This document shows positions 1 to 10,255 of a stretch of DNA of 37,095 nucleotides, one piece after another. The stretch spans positions 1 to 37,095 of the forward strand of contig JAJRQN010000205.1 in NCBI GenBank assembly GCA_024280235.1, in the 5' to 3' direction. This DNA is from Bacteroidota bacterium. Lineage in GTDB: Bacteria; Bacteroidota; Bacteroidia; Bacteroidales; F082. Position 1 is the stretch's first letter. Every line of letters starts with the position of its first letter. The position numbers and the translations under genes are program-made. The notes under the pieces are model-generated. The model saw nothing but the letters and a program-made list of their open reading frames with translations, did not search any database and was not told the DNA's origin.

Positions 1-78
1 CGATACTTTTGGAACTTCAATAACAATTTACCCGCTAAAATGGTAGTAAAGCCATCCGATTTTATATCTTTGCTGATT

Positions 79-741
79 ATGGTGGTGGCAGAAAATATTC
101 ACAAGTCGTTTGGAAAAGTAGAGGTGCTGAAAGGTATCGACTTGCAGGTAAATGAGCGGGAGATTGTCTCTATTGCCGGTGCTTCCGGTGCAGGCAAGTC
201 CACGTTGCTGCAAATTTTAGGGACGATTGAAAAACAGGATAAGGGCAGGATTATTATTGATAGTGTGGAAGTGAGCCTTTTGAAAGATAAGGCGCTGTCG
301 GCTTTCAGGAACAAAAAGATCGGTTTTGTTTTTCAGTTTCATCACCTGCTGCCCGAGTTTACTGCTTTGGAAAATATTTGCATTCCGGCTTTCATTGCCG
401 GGAAAAGCCGGAAAGAAGCTGAAATACGTGCTTATGAACTGCTGGATTTTATCCATTTGAAAGGGCGTGCCGTGCATAAACCTGCCGAGCTTTCCGGTGG
501 CGAGCAACAACGCATAGCTGTGGCCCGTGCGCTTATGAATAACCCTTCGGTGGTGTTTGCCGATGAGCCTTCGGGAAACCTCGATTCGGCCGCTTCGGAC
601 GACCTGCACCGGCTTTTCCTTGAACTGAGAAAAGATTTCGGACAGACATTCGTCATTGTTACCCACAACAAAGATCTCGCAGCTATGGCCGACCGCCGGT
701 ATTTTATCAAAGACGGAATGATATCCGCAGAAAATATCTGA
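79..741 (+). CDS. lolD: Lipoprotein-releasing system ATP-binding protein LolD (ABC transporter ATPase)
   Basis: Walker [10 protein letters not shown], signature [15 protein letters not shown], Walker [16 protein letters not shown] at 79 is preferred over the ORF-track ATG at 40, because [12 protein letters not shown] matches the usual family N-terminus. Confidence 0.93.
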   Translation: MVVAENIHKSFGKVEVLKGIDLQVNEREIVSIAGASGAGKSTLLQILGTIEKQDKGRIIIDSVEVSLLKDKALSAFRNKKIGFVFQFHHLLPEFTALENICIPAFIAGKSRKEAEIRAYELLDFIHLKGRAVHKPAELSGGEQQRIAVARALMNNPSVVFADEPSGNLDSAASDDLHRLFLELRKDFGQTFVIVTHNKDLAAMADRRYFIKDGMISAENI

Positions 742-773
742 CACAAAACCACGTTACAGGAATACCATAATAC

Positions 774-3467
774 ATGAGCAACACCATGAGCCGAACGGGA
801 AAGTTTATTTTTTCACTCTTTTTTATCATAATGCTTGGGCTGCTTTTGCCTCCCATCACTACGGCTCAGCAGGCAAAGACTTATCGGGAAGCCATTGCAA
901 AAGGTAACGAACTTTTAAAACAGAAAAAATATATCGATTCCAAAGCTTATTTTCAGATGGCTTTGCGCTACAAAGTGGGGGATACGTATGCTACACAGAA
1001 GATAAAAGAGATCGTTCGGCAACTCAAAGCGGGCGAAAGCCGCGAGGAAACTTATTACAATGTCATTGACAATGCTGATAACTATTACGATAAAGATATG
1101 CTGGAAATGGCCTTGAAAAGTTATAGAAAGGCTCTTACAATCATTCCCAATGATAGTTATGCTTTGGGAAGAATAAAGGAGATACATCGTCAGCAAACCG
1201 TTGAAAGAGACCGCCTTATCGCTTATAACCAGTACTTGAAAACCGGTGATTCTCTGCTGAGCCAAAATCTTTTTAATGCTGCCATTGGCACTTTTGGGAA
1301 AGCGCAAAACCTGTTTCCTAACAAACCGATGGCTTCTGATAAGCTGGTGCTGGCACGGCAAATGCAGCATGACTTTATGAACCGTAAAAAGCAGTCGCAG
1401 AAAGAGATAGAGACTGCCGGGCGATACCTGTTGATAAAAAATTATGCCGATGCTCTGCGGCATTATGAGCTGGCCGACTCACTGGTGCCCGGAAATCCAA
1501 TGGTCGTCAAAAGAATCAACCGGCTGAAACCAGAAGCGAAAACACAGATGGCTTACAATAAAATTGCCAACGAAGCTGACCGCCTTTACATCGCCAAAAG
1601 CTATATGGCTGCTCGTGAGAAATATCAGGAAGCACAGAAACTCCGGCCTGAAAGCAATTATCCTGCCGAAATGATAAGCAAAGTGGATCAGCAGCTTGCA
1701 GGGCAACGTAAGAATCTCGAACAAAATTACCACTCCGCCGTTGCCCTTGCAGACAGCCTTTTCAGGATTAGGGAAATGGAAAATGCCCGCGCCGAATACA
1801 ACCTTGCTCTTAACCTTAAGCCAAACGAAAGCTACCCGAAACAACAATTATCTGCCATTAAAGCCTATTTTGTCCGGCAGCAGCAATTGCTTCAGTCTGA
1901 CTACAAAGCTGTAATCCATAGCGCCGACAGTCTTCTCAACAAGAACGCTTTTCCTGCTGCCCGCGAAAAATATGAGTTGGCGTTGAAGACACGTCCCAAA
2001 GACCCGTATCCAAAACAAAAGCTGACAGAAATTGCTAAAAAACTATCGGCTATTGCCAAACAAAAAGAGCTGGATGCCCAATACCAAACACTCATTGCGG
2101 ATGCAAAGAAGTTACAGGCTGCTGGACAATTCAATCTGGCTATCAATAAATTTCGTCAGGCACAGGAACTCAAAGGTGCGGATGCTTTCAGTGCAAGTCA
2201 GATTGTCAAAATAAATCACTTGCTGGCGCAGATGCAAAAGCAAAAAGAGCGGGATGCTAACTTTGCGAAACAAATTGTTCTCGGGCAACGGCTGTTGCAG
2301 CAAAAACAACTCGAAGAAGCCAAAAAAGCTTTTGCCAACGCTCTTGCCATTAAGCCGGATGAAACACTTCCAATGCAACGTATCCGTGTTATTGACAGTC
2401 TGATACAACAAAAAATCCGACAAGCACAAGTCGAAAAAGAGTATCAGGCTGCAGTCAGGCAAGGCAAACAACTTTATGATCAAAAACAATATGAGAATGC
2501 TCTGGTTAGTTTCAAAAAAGCCCACGGGTTGAAGTCCGAAGATGCCTACTCGGGAAAAATGATTCAAAGTATCGAAACTACGTTGGCAACCATTGCCCGT
2601 GCCAAAGCTTTGCAACAGGCTTATACCGAAAGCAATGCCGAAGCCGACCGTCTATTGAAAGAGCAAAAATATGAGTTGTCGAGAGCACAATATAAAAACA
2701 GCCTGACCATTAAGCCTGACGAAAGCTATCCGAAAAAGCAGATTGCAGATATCAATACGATATTAGTACGGTTAGCCAAAGAAAAAGACCAGCGTTATGC
2801 GGCTTCCCTTTCAAAGGCCGACAATCTTTATAACAGCCGGAAATATCAGGAAGCTGTGAAGTTGTATGTAGAGGCTGCCAGCATTAAACCCGGCGAGCCT
2901 TATCCGGGCGAACAAATTGCAGCCTGTAAAACGTTTATAGCGCAGATAGTGGCCGAACAAACGCAAAAATATAAACAGGCCGTTAAGGAGGCCGACAAAT
3001 TATATGCGGCCAAAGTTTTTGACAAAGCCATAAAGGCATACAAAAAAGCGGAAAAAGCCAAACCTGATGAAACTTATCCGGCGGAAATGATTAAAAAGAT
3101 TACCGATTACATTCAAAAAAATGCCATTGTCGATTTATTAAAACAAAAGACGTTGATAAAAGCCGCCGAAACAAAAATATTGCCTTTCAAAGTGTTACCG
3201 ATAGATGTCCGCAAAAGCAATTATGTCTATGTTAAAGCTCGCAATGTGGATGGAAAATCATTCCGTATCATCTTCACTTATGGCAGAGACAAAACCAAAA
3301 ACGGCGGCTTTGTGGTACAGGTTCCTCCGGGGAAAACGAATCAGGATTTTATTATCCGTGTTGGTGTTCAGTATAAGTGGTTCTCGGACGACAACAACTG
3401 GCTCGGTATTTATCCGGAAAACAATCCCGTTGAGATCAGCCTGGTACGTATTTCAAAAAGCGATTGA
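774..3467 (+). CDS. Exported tetratricopeptide-like repeat protein with unknown C-terminal domain
   Basis: Long ORF with an N-terminal signal peptide-like stretch (FIFSLFFIIMLGLLLPPITTAQQ), about 10-11 degenerate ~70-75 aa helical repeats carrying a KP-x-E-x-YP-xx-QI motif, and a distinct C-terminal ~110 aa region. Confidence 0.85.
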   Translation: MSNTMSRTGKFIFSLFFIIMLGLLLPPITTAQQAKTYREAIAKGNELLKQKKYIDSKAYFQMALRYKVGDTYATQKIKEIVRQLKAGESREETYYNVIDNADNYYDKDMLEMALKSYRKALTIIPNDSYALGRIKEIHRQQTVERDRLIAYNQYLKTGDSLLSQNLFNAAIGTFGKAQNLFPNKPMASDKLVLARQMQHDFMNRKKQSQKEIETAGRYLLIKNYADALRHYELADSLVPGNPMVVKRINRLKPEAKTQMAYNKIANEADRLYIAKSYMAAREKYQEAQKLRPESNYPAEMISKVDQQLAGQRKNLEQNYHSAVALADSLFRIREMENARAEYNLALNLKPNESYPKQQLSAIKAYFVRQQQLLQSDYKAVIHSADSLLNKNAFPAAREKYELALKTRPKDPYPKQKLTEIAKKLSAIAKQKELDAQYQTLIADAKKLQAAGQFNLAINKFRQAQELKGADAFSASQIVKINHLLAQMQKQKERDANFAKQIVLGQRLLQQKQLEEAKKAFANALAIKPDETLPMQRIRVIDSLIQQKIRQAQVEKEYQAAVRQGKQLYDQKQYENALVSFKKAHGLKSEDAYSGKMIQSIETTLATIARAKALQQAYTESNAEADRLLKEQKYELSRAQYKNSLTIKPDESYPKKQIADINTILVRLAKEKDQRYAASLSKADNLYNSRKYQEAVKLYVEAASIKPGEPYPGEQIAACKTFIAQIVAEQTQKYKQAVKEADKLYAAKVFDKAIKAYKKAEKAKPDETYPAEMIKKITDYIQKNAIVDLLKQKTLIKAAETKILPFKVLPIDVRKSNYVYVKARNVDGKSFRIIFTYGRDKTKNGGFVVQVPPGKTNQDFIIRVGVQYKWFSDDNNWLGIYPENNPVEISLVRISKSD

Positions 3468-3525
3468 TAAGGGCGATATCCTCCATTTTTTCGTTTTATA
3501 CAATCACGTTTTGCTGTGTTTACGC

Positions 3526-4215
3526 TTACAAACCTGTTCCCGGAAACAGCCATATCAGAACGACGATAACGATTAATGCAGGAAGCATATTGACGACTTT
3601 GATTTTCTTTATATCGAGAATATCTATTCCCAGTCCTAACAGTAAAATGCCTCCCACAGCCGAAAGTTCTGTAATCATTATTGCTGGAAAAAAGTTTCCA
3701 AGCCACATGGCGAGTAGTGTTATGCCTCCCTGAAAAATGAGCAATGGTATGGCCGAAAAGAGAACGCCAATACCTAACCCTGAGGCCAGAGCGATGGACG
3801 AAACGCCATCCATAAGCGACTTAATATAAAGCAAATGCGCATCACCTGTCATCCCTTCCTGAATGGCTCCGAGAATGGTGAGTGAACCCATACAATAAAG
3901 CAGGAAGGCAGTAAGCAGCCCATCCGAAAATCGTTCGTTCGTACTTTTAAAACGTTTCTTCAACTTTTCAGCCATCTTTTCCAGCCCACGGTCCAAATGA
4001 AGACTTTCGCCAATAATTGCACCGATAATCAGGCTGAAGACCATCTGTAATACGTGCGTGGACTTTATGGCCATGGAAAACCCCAGATAAAGGGTGAAAA
4101 GGCCGATAACCTGAAAAAATATCTTTATAAAACGTTCGGGGAGACGGCTTTTGAATAAGATACCTATCAGACTTCCGGTTATAACCGTTGCTACATTAAC
4201 CAATGTTCCTATCAT
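3526..4215 (-). CDS. DUF554 family membrane protein (YdfK-like)
   Basis: Hydrophobic protein starting MIGTLVNVATVITGSLIGILFKSRLPER, with GLFTLYLGFSMAIKS and ...IIGAIIGESLHLDRGLE, typical of DUF554. Confidence 0.88.
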   Translation of the reverse strand: MIGTLVNVATVITGSLIGILFKSRLPERFIKIFFQVIGLFTLYLGFSMAIKSTHVLQMVFSLIIGAIIGESLHLDRGLEKMAEKLKKRFKSTNERFSDGLLTAFLLYCMGSLTILGAIQEGMTGDAHLLYIKSLMDGVSSIALASGLGIGVLFSAIPLLIFQGGITLLAMWLGNFFPAIMITELSAVGGILLLGLGIDILDIKKIKVVNMLPALIVIVVLIWLFPGTGL

Positions 4216-4221
4216 AGCTTT

Positions 4222-5508
4222 TTAACTATTTTGGTTTTTTCCAGTTAGTCTGGCAAAGTCTCCGCTTTTCGGAAACTGGTAAACACGCAACCCGAATTCG
4301 GGCAAGACCGCCAGCACCAAATCAAAAATGTCCGCCTGAATGTCTTCGTAAACAGCCCATGCTGTCGTATTGGTAAAAACATAAATCTCAATGGGAATTC
4401 CTTTCTCGGAAGGAGGCAGATGCCGTACCAGAAAAGTCATGTCGTTGCGAATATCTTCACGATTGCTGAGATAGGCTTTCAGATAAGCTCTGAAAATGCC
4501 GAGGTTGGTTTGGCGGCGACCATTAACCACAACTTCCGGATCGACCTTGTATTTTTTATTGAAAGCTTCAATTTCTTTTTCCTTTTTTTCCAGATAGGGC
4601 ACAAGCACTTTGATCTTTCGAAATTTTGTTAGTTCCTCCTCACTTGCAAAATGGACGCTGTCCATATCAATATAAATTGCACGTTTGATACGTCTTCCTC
4701 CTGATTCCTCCATGCCGCGCCAGTTTTGAAACGAATTACTCACTAAGCTGTAAGTGGGAACAGTAACAATCGTTTTGTCCCAGTTTTGCACTTTAACGGT
4801 CGTCAGGTTAATTTCGAGCACGGTTCCATCAGCATGATATTGCGGCATGCTAATCCAGTCGCCAATGCGTATCATCTTATTGAAAGTCAACTGTAACCCG
4901 CCAACAAATCCGAGAATGGGATCACGAAAAATCAACATTAAAACCGCAGATAATGTTCCCAGACTTATGAAAAGGGAACTTAGATCGCGGTGGAAAAGTG
5001 TGGCAATGGCAAAAAGGGCGCCAAAAAGATAAACAATAATTTTTATGATTTGCATCAGACCTTTGATGGGATGGTCTTTGGAAAATTCAAATCGGTCGTA
5101 ATAGTCGTTTAGCGTGGACAAAATGCTGTCAACTATCAACACTATAATCAACACAAAGGCTACCTCCAAAACTCTGCGTATAACGCTTATTATTAACGGA
5201 ATGGCAAAAATGCTGTCCTGTATGAAATAATACAGGATTAGGGTGGGTACAAGGTAAGATATGCGGCGGAAGAGGCGATGTTTGATCAGCAGGTCATCAA
5301 ACTGGTTCTTTGATCGACGAAAAACGGGGATCAGAATTCTTTTCATTACACTCCATGTCAACCTGAAAATCAGATAAGAGATGAAAAACAGCAGCAAAAG
5401 AGAAATGATCTCTCCGGTGATACTCGCCCAATCTTTGATCAGGCCTGTTTTTTCAAAAATATTAATGAGATAGTCTGTAAAATGCTTTAGGTATTGGTCC
5501 ATAAACAA
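4222..5508 (-). CDS. MscS-family mechanosensitive ion channel (YbdG-like)
   Basis: Several TM segments followed by an MscS beta-domain-like stretch: LQLTFNKMIRIGDWISMPQYHADGTVLEINLTTVKVQNWDKTIVTVPTYSLVSNSFQNW. Confidence 0.92.
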   Translation of the reverse strand: MFMDQYLKHFTDYLINIFEKTGLIKDWASITGEIISLLLLFFISYLIFRLTWSVMKRILIPVFRRSKNQFDDLLIKHRLFRRISYLVPTLILYYFIQDSIFAIPLIISVIRRVLEVAFVLIIVLIVDSILSTLNDYYDRFEFSKDHPIKGLMQIIKIIVYLFGALFAIATLFHRDLSSLFISLGTLSAVLMLIFRDPILGFVGGLQLTFNKMIRIGDWISMPQYHADGTVLEINLTTVKVQNWDKTIVTVPTYSLVSNSFQNWRGMEESGGRRIKRAIYIDMDSVHFASEEELTKFRKIKVLVPYLEKKEKEIEAFNKKYKVDPEVVVNGRRQTNLGIFRAYLKAYLSNREDIRNDMTFLVRHLPPSEKGIPIEIYVFTNTTAWAVYEDIQADIFDLVLAVLPEFGLRVYQFPKSGDFARLTGKNQNS

Positions 5509-5516
5509 TTGATTAT

Positions 5517-6221
5517 CTATAATTTGGAAATGTGTTCAAGATATTTTTCACGGATATAAGTCAATTTGCCGAGACGGAAATTTTTGTCAAAAATACGCAA
5601 AAAGTCATATATTCCTTCTTCTTCATAAACATGGCCAATGGCGGCATCAAATTGATTGTCTTCGGTGTTGTATTTTATTTCCATGGTTATTTTCTCAAAG
5701 GTATTCCACTGCAAAGAGCATGGGATATGCAGATAAGAAAACCGTTTTTCGTTCATATCCTGAAAGACGCCTTCCACTGCCTCTTTCATGGCAAAAAACT
5801 TCCTGACTTTGATGAGGGAGTTAAACTCCGGCAGCTTTCTACGTTTCATAAATTCAATGTCATACGAACGAAACGACTCCACAAGTTCGGGAAGATGCAG
5901 AGGACTTAATTTCTTCAGTCGAATGACTTGTACCACCTTGTTACTCAATGTAATAGTTCCGGGAGCGCCGTCAAAATCATACGGGAACTTTTTTCTGATT
6001 TCCATGATTCCCCGGATGATCTTATCGTCGTTGTAGGTCTGTTTTAAAACGAGATAAACGGCATCGGGGCCGCTTGATGCCGGAATGACAGTGCCATGAT
6101 AACCCGGAAACGGATCAGCCGATTCTAGTAATGTAATTTTACAGTCAGAAAGACGCTCAATGGGGATAAGGTTTTCCTTTTTGGAAATAATTCCGATGGA
6201 ACGGATGACTTGTTTTCGCAT
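5517..6221 (-). CDS. Hypothetical protein
   Basis: Intact 234-aa ORF tightly spaced with and co-oriented with the MscS gene; no family recognised. Confidence 0.7.
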   Translation of the reverse strand: MRKQVIRSIGIISKKENLIPIERLSDCKITLLESADPFPGYHGTVIPASSGPDAVYLVLKQTYNDDKIIRGIMEIRKKFPYDFDGAPGTITLSNKVVQVIRLKKLSPLHLPELVESFRSYDIEFMKRRKLPEFNSLIKVRKFFAMKEAVEGVFQDMNEKRFSYLHIPCSLQWNTFEKITMEIKYNTEDNQFDAAIGHVYEEEGIYDFLRIFDKNFRLGKLTYIREKYLEHISKL

Positions 6222-6269
6222 AGTTTCTGATTTTTAGAAAGTGGGTGGCTAATATAGGAATTTATCCTG

Positions 6270-6869
6270 TTAGCTTGTTGGTTTTTTAAGAATAAAGAAA
6301 AATTCACGCTTTTCCCGCGGCTTGATGGAATTAAAGGCTACTTCAAAGGTTTTAATTTGGAATAGATTGAAAAACAATGTGTTGTACTCGTTGTGGGAAC
6401 CACCAAAAGGAGGGTAGTTGTGATGAAATTCGTGGTTGAAAAGTAGTCCTGCAAACTTTCCACCAGGGTTCAGCAGATGATAGACCTGCCTTGCGTAATC
6501 TTTCCGTCGGTTTCTCGGGATAGAACTAAAAAATGTTTGTTCTACAATCATGTCGAAGCCTCCTTCGAGTGTAAAGAAGTATCCCAGTAACATTTGCTCC
6601 TGCTGAAATTTTGGATTCCGTTTCAGGAAAGCTTTGTGCGCCAGTGGAGAGAAATCGTGGTAAAATACATTCCTGAATCCCTGCGAAAACAGATATTCGG
6701 CCTCCCAGCCACTGCCCGATCCGGGTATCAGAATTTTAATTGATCTGTCCTCCAACTGGTCAAAATATTTCTTCAATGGCGTGGAGACATAACCCACATC
6801 CCAACCAAGCTGATTCTCTTTGAAAAACCGGTTCCAGTATTCCGGAGGATATTTGTAATTTGTTGTCAT
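6270..6869 (-). CDS. SAM-dependent methyltransferase, TPMT (thiopurine S-methyltransferase)-like
   Basis: PPEYWNRFFKENQLGWDVGYVSTPLKKYF...ILIPGSGSGWEAEYLFSQGF is the TPMT-type SAM-binding signature. Confidence 0.85.
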   Translation of the reverse strand: MTTNYKYPPEYWNRFFKENQLGWDVGYVSTPLKKYFDQLEDRSIKILIPGSGSGWEAEYLFSQGFRNVFYHDFSPLAHKAFLKRNPKFQQEQMLLGYFFTLEGGFDMIVEQTFFSSIPRNRRKDYARQVYHLLNPGGKFAGLLFNHEFHHNYPPFGGSHNEYNTLFFNLFQIKTFEVAFNSIKPREKREFFFILKKPTS

Positions 6870-7049
6870 AATCCAAATTCTTGAATATGCTTTTGTGTTT
6901 TGACTTTTTATATTATGACGAAAACTTTATGAATAGATTAGGCTAAAATACAGCATTAATCAAAAAAGTTGATAATTACAGGCTGTTTTTTGGAACACAG
7001 TTATTTTTGTATTGCCGAATAAAAAGCAGTTGTACCAAGGCCGGATTTA

Positions 7050-8444
7050 TTACTCTTCCGGAGCAAAAACAGGATCCCACGGTGGGAGCAACACAGCTTT
7101 GCTTTTGAGAATTTTCAACACATTCGGGGAGATATATTTTTTGTTAATTACCAACCGGAACATGTAGTTATCGAACCAGTCGTCTGTGGCAGTCAGGAAT
7201 CCGTGATTCCCTTTATCAGCGCCCCAGCTGTTTTCGATGAGCCATTTATCCGGTTTACCATCCGGAAGTAAATTAACTCCTGTCAAAGCCATGCCGTGGG
7301 TAGATCCGCTATCGAAAGTTTTGATACGTTGCGCTTTATCCATTCCGAAATGTACTCCAAAAAGGTCATTGTAATCGTAAAGTTTAGTATCGAGAAAGCC
7401 ATCTTTAAGGTCAAACTGTTTGCCCACATCACAAGAAAGATACATGGCTTCATTACCAAGAATGGATTTTATGGCGAATTTCTTAATGGTATCGTTGGGC
7501 AAATTGATATATTCCCAGTTACCGCCTTCCACGAGGTTGCGGTCGTATTCCACGTTATAAAGTTTGTAATAAGGCCGCGTGGGGTCGTTCATAAACATCA
7601 CGTAATTATCCACATTTACGCCTACTACTTCTTTGAAAAATGATTGTGGCGTGTATTTCTTCGGCTGGCTGATGTTTCCATCTTTGTCTTTGTACTGCCA
7701 TGTAAATTCCTGTGGCGGTTCACCAAGATTTAATACCAGTATGCGGTAAACTTTTGAGAGCATGGCTATTTTCCGGCTTGTAATTTCTTTTTTTGAAGCT
7801 TTGTCAGCAATCATTTTACGCAGCACGAGACCATCTTCACGCAGCTTGCGGCGCAAGAGCCGCGACATCATGGCGGTATGGTTACTTTGATAGGTTTCCG
7901 GCATGGCCGAAGCAGGAACAAGTCCATATTTTTTTACCAGGTCGTTAAATGTTGCCCATTGTCCTCCATCGCCTATGGGATTGTGAAACAGCCAGTTTAC
8001 CATCCTGCTGTCCATAGGTTCTTTGGCTGTGGAAAGGGCAATCTCCATGAAGAGATTGGCTTTTTCAAACTGGTCCCAGAAGAAATTGTAATTTTCTGAG
8101 AACTCGAAATTTGGCAAATGATATTTTTCTGTAACTATCGGACGTAATGTGTTTAGCGAAGTGAAAAGCCAGCATCGTCCCGATGATTTTTGGTTAGTGG
8201 TGGCTTTTGTTTTTACACGGTAGTTGAAATAATGGTTCACCTTTCCCTCGTTGCTTCGGTCTTTGGCCAGCTTTTTAATGTCGTTGTGGGTAATGGCATT
8301 TTGCAACGCTCTATCAGTGGAACTGTTTTTAAAAGTGGACATGATCTTATGAATTGTTTTCATGTCCAGTTTTCCGGTTTCGTTTTGGGCGTGCAGGCTC
8401 ATCATGCTTGCCACAGCAAGTGTCAGGAGTAAGATTTTTTTCAT
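7050..8444 (-). CDS. pepC: Exported C1 family peptidase, aminopeptidase C / bleomycin hydrolase type
   Basis: Catalytic Cys motif NQKSSGRCWLFTSLN, His motif GSTHGMALTG, Asn motif WLIENSWG; signal peptide MKKILLLTLAVASMMSLHAQ. Confidence 0.93.
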   Translation of the reverse strand: MKKILLLTLAVASMMSLHAQNETGKLDMKTIHKIMSTFKNSSTDRALQNAITHNDIKKLAKDRSNEGKVNHYFNYRVKTKATTNQKSSGRCWLFTSLNTLRPIVTEKYHLPNFEFSENYNFFWDQFEKANLFMEIALSTAKEPMDSRMVNWLFHNPIGDGGQWATFNDLVKKYGLVPASAMPETYQSNHTAMMSRLLRRKLREDGLVLRKMIADKASKKEITSRKIAMLSKVYRILVLNLGEPPQEFTWQYKDKDGNISQPKKYTPQSFFKEVVGVNVDNYVMFMNDPTRPYYKLYNVEYDRNLVEGGNWEYINLPNDTIKKFAIKSILGNEAMYLSCDVGKQFDLKDGFLDTKLYDYNDLFGVHFGMDKAQRIKTFDSGSTHGMALTGVNLLPDGKPDKWLIENSWGADKGNHGFLTATDDWFDNYMFRLVINKKYISPNVLKILKSKAVLLPPWDPVFAPEE

Positions 8445-8491
8445 GGTTTTTATTTTTTATTTAGGTTCAACTTCAGATATTTCGGAGCGCT

Positions 8492-8836
8492 TCATCCTCC
8501 GCGCAACTTTACATTATAGCCTTCTTTCTCAAGAATATTTTTGACTTTTTCACGAAAGTCACCTTGGATTAACACTTCGCCATCTTTCACAGAACCACCT
8601 GAACCACAGGCGCTTTTAAGCCTTTTCCCAAGACTTTTCAGGTCATCATCATTTCCTGCAAAACCTGTTATCAGGGTTACTCTTTTCCCTTTGCGTTGCT
8701 TCTTGTCCAGCGAAAGGTATAGCTTTTGTTGCGATGGCGGTAACGTTACGGTTTCTTCATATTCATCCTCGTATCGATAATCTGGATTTGTAGAATAAAT
8801 AATCTGTGAATTTTTCTTGTTTTTATTTGATGGCAT
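8492..8836 (-). CDS. SUI1/eIF1-like translation initiation factor (YciH family)
   Basis: LITGFAGNDDDLKSLGKRLKSACGSGGSVKDGEVLIQGDFREKVKNILEKEGY is the SUI1 domain signature. Confidence 0.93.
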   Translation of the reverse strand: MPSNKNKKNSQIIYSTNPDYRYEDEYEETVTLPPSQQKLYLSLDKKQRKGKRVTLITGFAGNDDDLKSLGKRLKSACGSGGSVKDGEVLIQGDFREKVKNILEKEGYNVKLRGG

Positions 8837-9740
8837 GTTTTGGAATAATTACTTTTAATGATAATGGGAGTACCTTAACTTCTAATTTCTTGCTGATTTT
8901 CCTTGCTTCGCCATCGATGTTGACTATTCGGTTTTTCTTTTGGGAAATCCAAAAATGATCTGAGCGGAAACTTTGAACATAACGCGATTTGTCTATAGCC
9001 CTCAATAGCAGCAGATTCGCAATCATGGGAAGATCAAAGATACCTGGTTTCTGCACTATAATCACATCCAGCTTACCATCGCGCAGGAGCGCATTGGGAG
9101 CAATGGTTGTGTTATAACCAAACTGGTTGGAGTTGGCGAAGCTGATAAAAAGAGCACGGGTACTCACGGGCGGGTTGTCATCAAATTCGATTTTGTATTT
9201 TTTAGGCTTGTAATACAGAAAATTTGTAGAAATCAGATGTGCATAAGAGAAAAAACCCCTTCGCTCACCTTTGGCGAACAACTTTGCCACCAGTGCATCG
9301 AAGCCCACGCCGGCGATACTTACAAAAGGTATGCCGTTCACGGAAGCCGTATCTATCTCCGTTACATGCTGTCGGTTTATGAGTCTCATAGCTCCCAAAA
9401 TCGTCCGCGGTATCCCCAAATGACGTGCCAGCCCGTTGCCTGAACCTTGCGGGATAATCCCCAAAACCGTTTCGCTGCCAATAATCTGCGAGGCTATCTC
9501 GTTGATAGTGCCATCACCGCCTACGGCTACCACCACATCAGTTTTTTGTGCCACCGCTTCGCGACTCAACTCCACAGCATGACCGGCATAAGCTGTCTCT
9601 TTGATTTCCGGGATAAATTTTTTAATGTTGACATGCCTTTGGATGGCATCGGAAAGTTTGTCTCGCCGGTGCATTCCCGAAACGGGATTCACAATAAACA
9701 GAATTTTCTTTTTCTTTTGCAGAACTTGCTGCATACGCAT
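8823..9740 (-). CDS. Diacylglycerol kinase family lipid kinase (YegS/BmrU-like)
   Basis: FIVNPVSGMHRRD...VVVAVGGDGTINEIASQI...LGIIPQGSGNGLARHLGIP. The 3' end overlaps the SUI1 gene by 14 bp. Confidence 0.93.
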   Translation of the reverse strand: MRMQQVLQKKKKILFIVNPVSGMHRRDKLSDAIQRHVNIKKFIPEIKETAYAGHAVELSREAVAQKTDVVVAVGGDGTINEIASQIIGSETVLGIIPQGSGNGLARHLGIPRTILGAMRLINRQHVTEIDTASVNGIPFVSIAGVGFDALVAKLFAKGERRGFFSYAHLISTNFLYYKPKKYKIEFDDNPPVSTRALFISFANSNQFGYNTTIAPNALLRDGKLDVIIVQKPGIFDLPMIANLLLLRAIDKSRYVQSFRSDHFWISQKKNRIVNIDGEARKISKKLEVKVLPLSLKVIIPKHAIK

Positions 9741-9744
9741 TCTC

Positions 9745-10083
9745 TTAAAAAATTTCCACTATCACCGTACGGAATTTCTCGTCGGCTTTGTTGCCGGCTG
9801 CATCGCTTACGTTGTAGTATACTTTATAAATATCTCTTTTATGAATGTTCACATTGTCGGTTACCTGTAAACGGTCGCTAATATCTAATGTGTCACCGTT
9901 TTCCTGAATATCATAAGCTTTGGCTCCTGCGTCTGTATAAGTCGAATCCAGCTCCGTGTAAACAGGGTTACTTCCTAACACCACGATAAAAGGTTTGGTC
10001 TTATCGGTGCTCTCATTTTTATGGCAACTTCCAAGAAGTACGACCAAAAACAAAGCGAAAAGAAAACCAATCCAATATTTCAT
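9745..10083 (-). CDS. Small lipoprotein with one DUF5011/Ig-like domain
   Basis: Lipobox LLGSC; DTKPFIVVLGSNPVYTELDSTYTDAGAKAYD...YKVYYNVSDAAGNKADEKFRTVIV is a DUF5011-type domain. Confidence 0.8.
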   Translation of the reverse strand: MKYWIGFLFALFLVVLLGSCHKNESTDKTKPFIVVLGSNPVYTELDSTYTDAGAKAYDIQENGDTLDISDRLQVTDNVNIHKRDIYKVYYNVSDAAGNKADEKFRTVIVEIF

Positions 10084-10255
10084 TTTGTTTTTTTATGAGT
10101 GCAAAGCTAAAAAATTCAGGAGATTTTTCATATGTTATGTTCTTGTATAGTTTGTTTCTCACTTATAGAGGTTTATATCCAATGAAAATTAAGGCGAAAG
10201 CCATAACAGAAGGATTTTCTCCTTTTCTTTTCGCATATTTGCCAAAAATTAGAAT

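Noticed and set aside
40-78. Extended N-terminus of the lolD ORF (start at 40)
   Set aside because: The ATG at 79 gives the usual LolD N-terminus; the extra 13 codons have no family support.
217-744. Long minus-strand ORF (175 aa) antisense to lolD
   Set aside because: Fully antisense to a clear conserved gene; the protein has no recognisable family features. The same applies to other antisense ORFs in the track (for example 915-1463, 2112-2615, 16692-17369).
7002-7009. Plus-strand TATTTTTG box downstream of the peptidase gene
   Set aside because: No -33 element at a suitable distance and no plus-strand gene follows; probably chance in AT-rich sequence.
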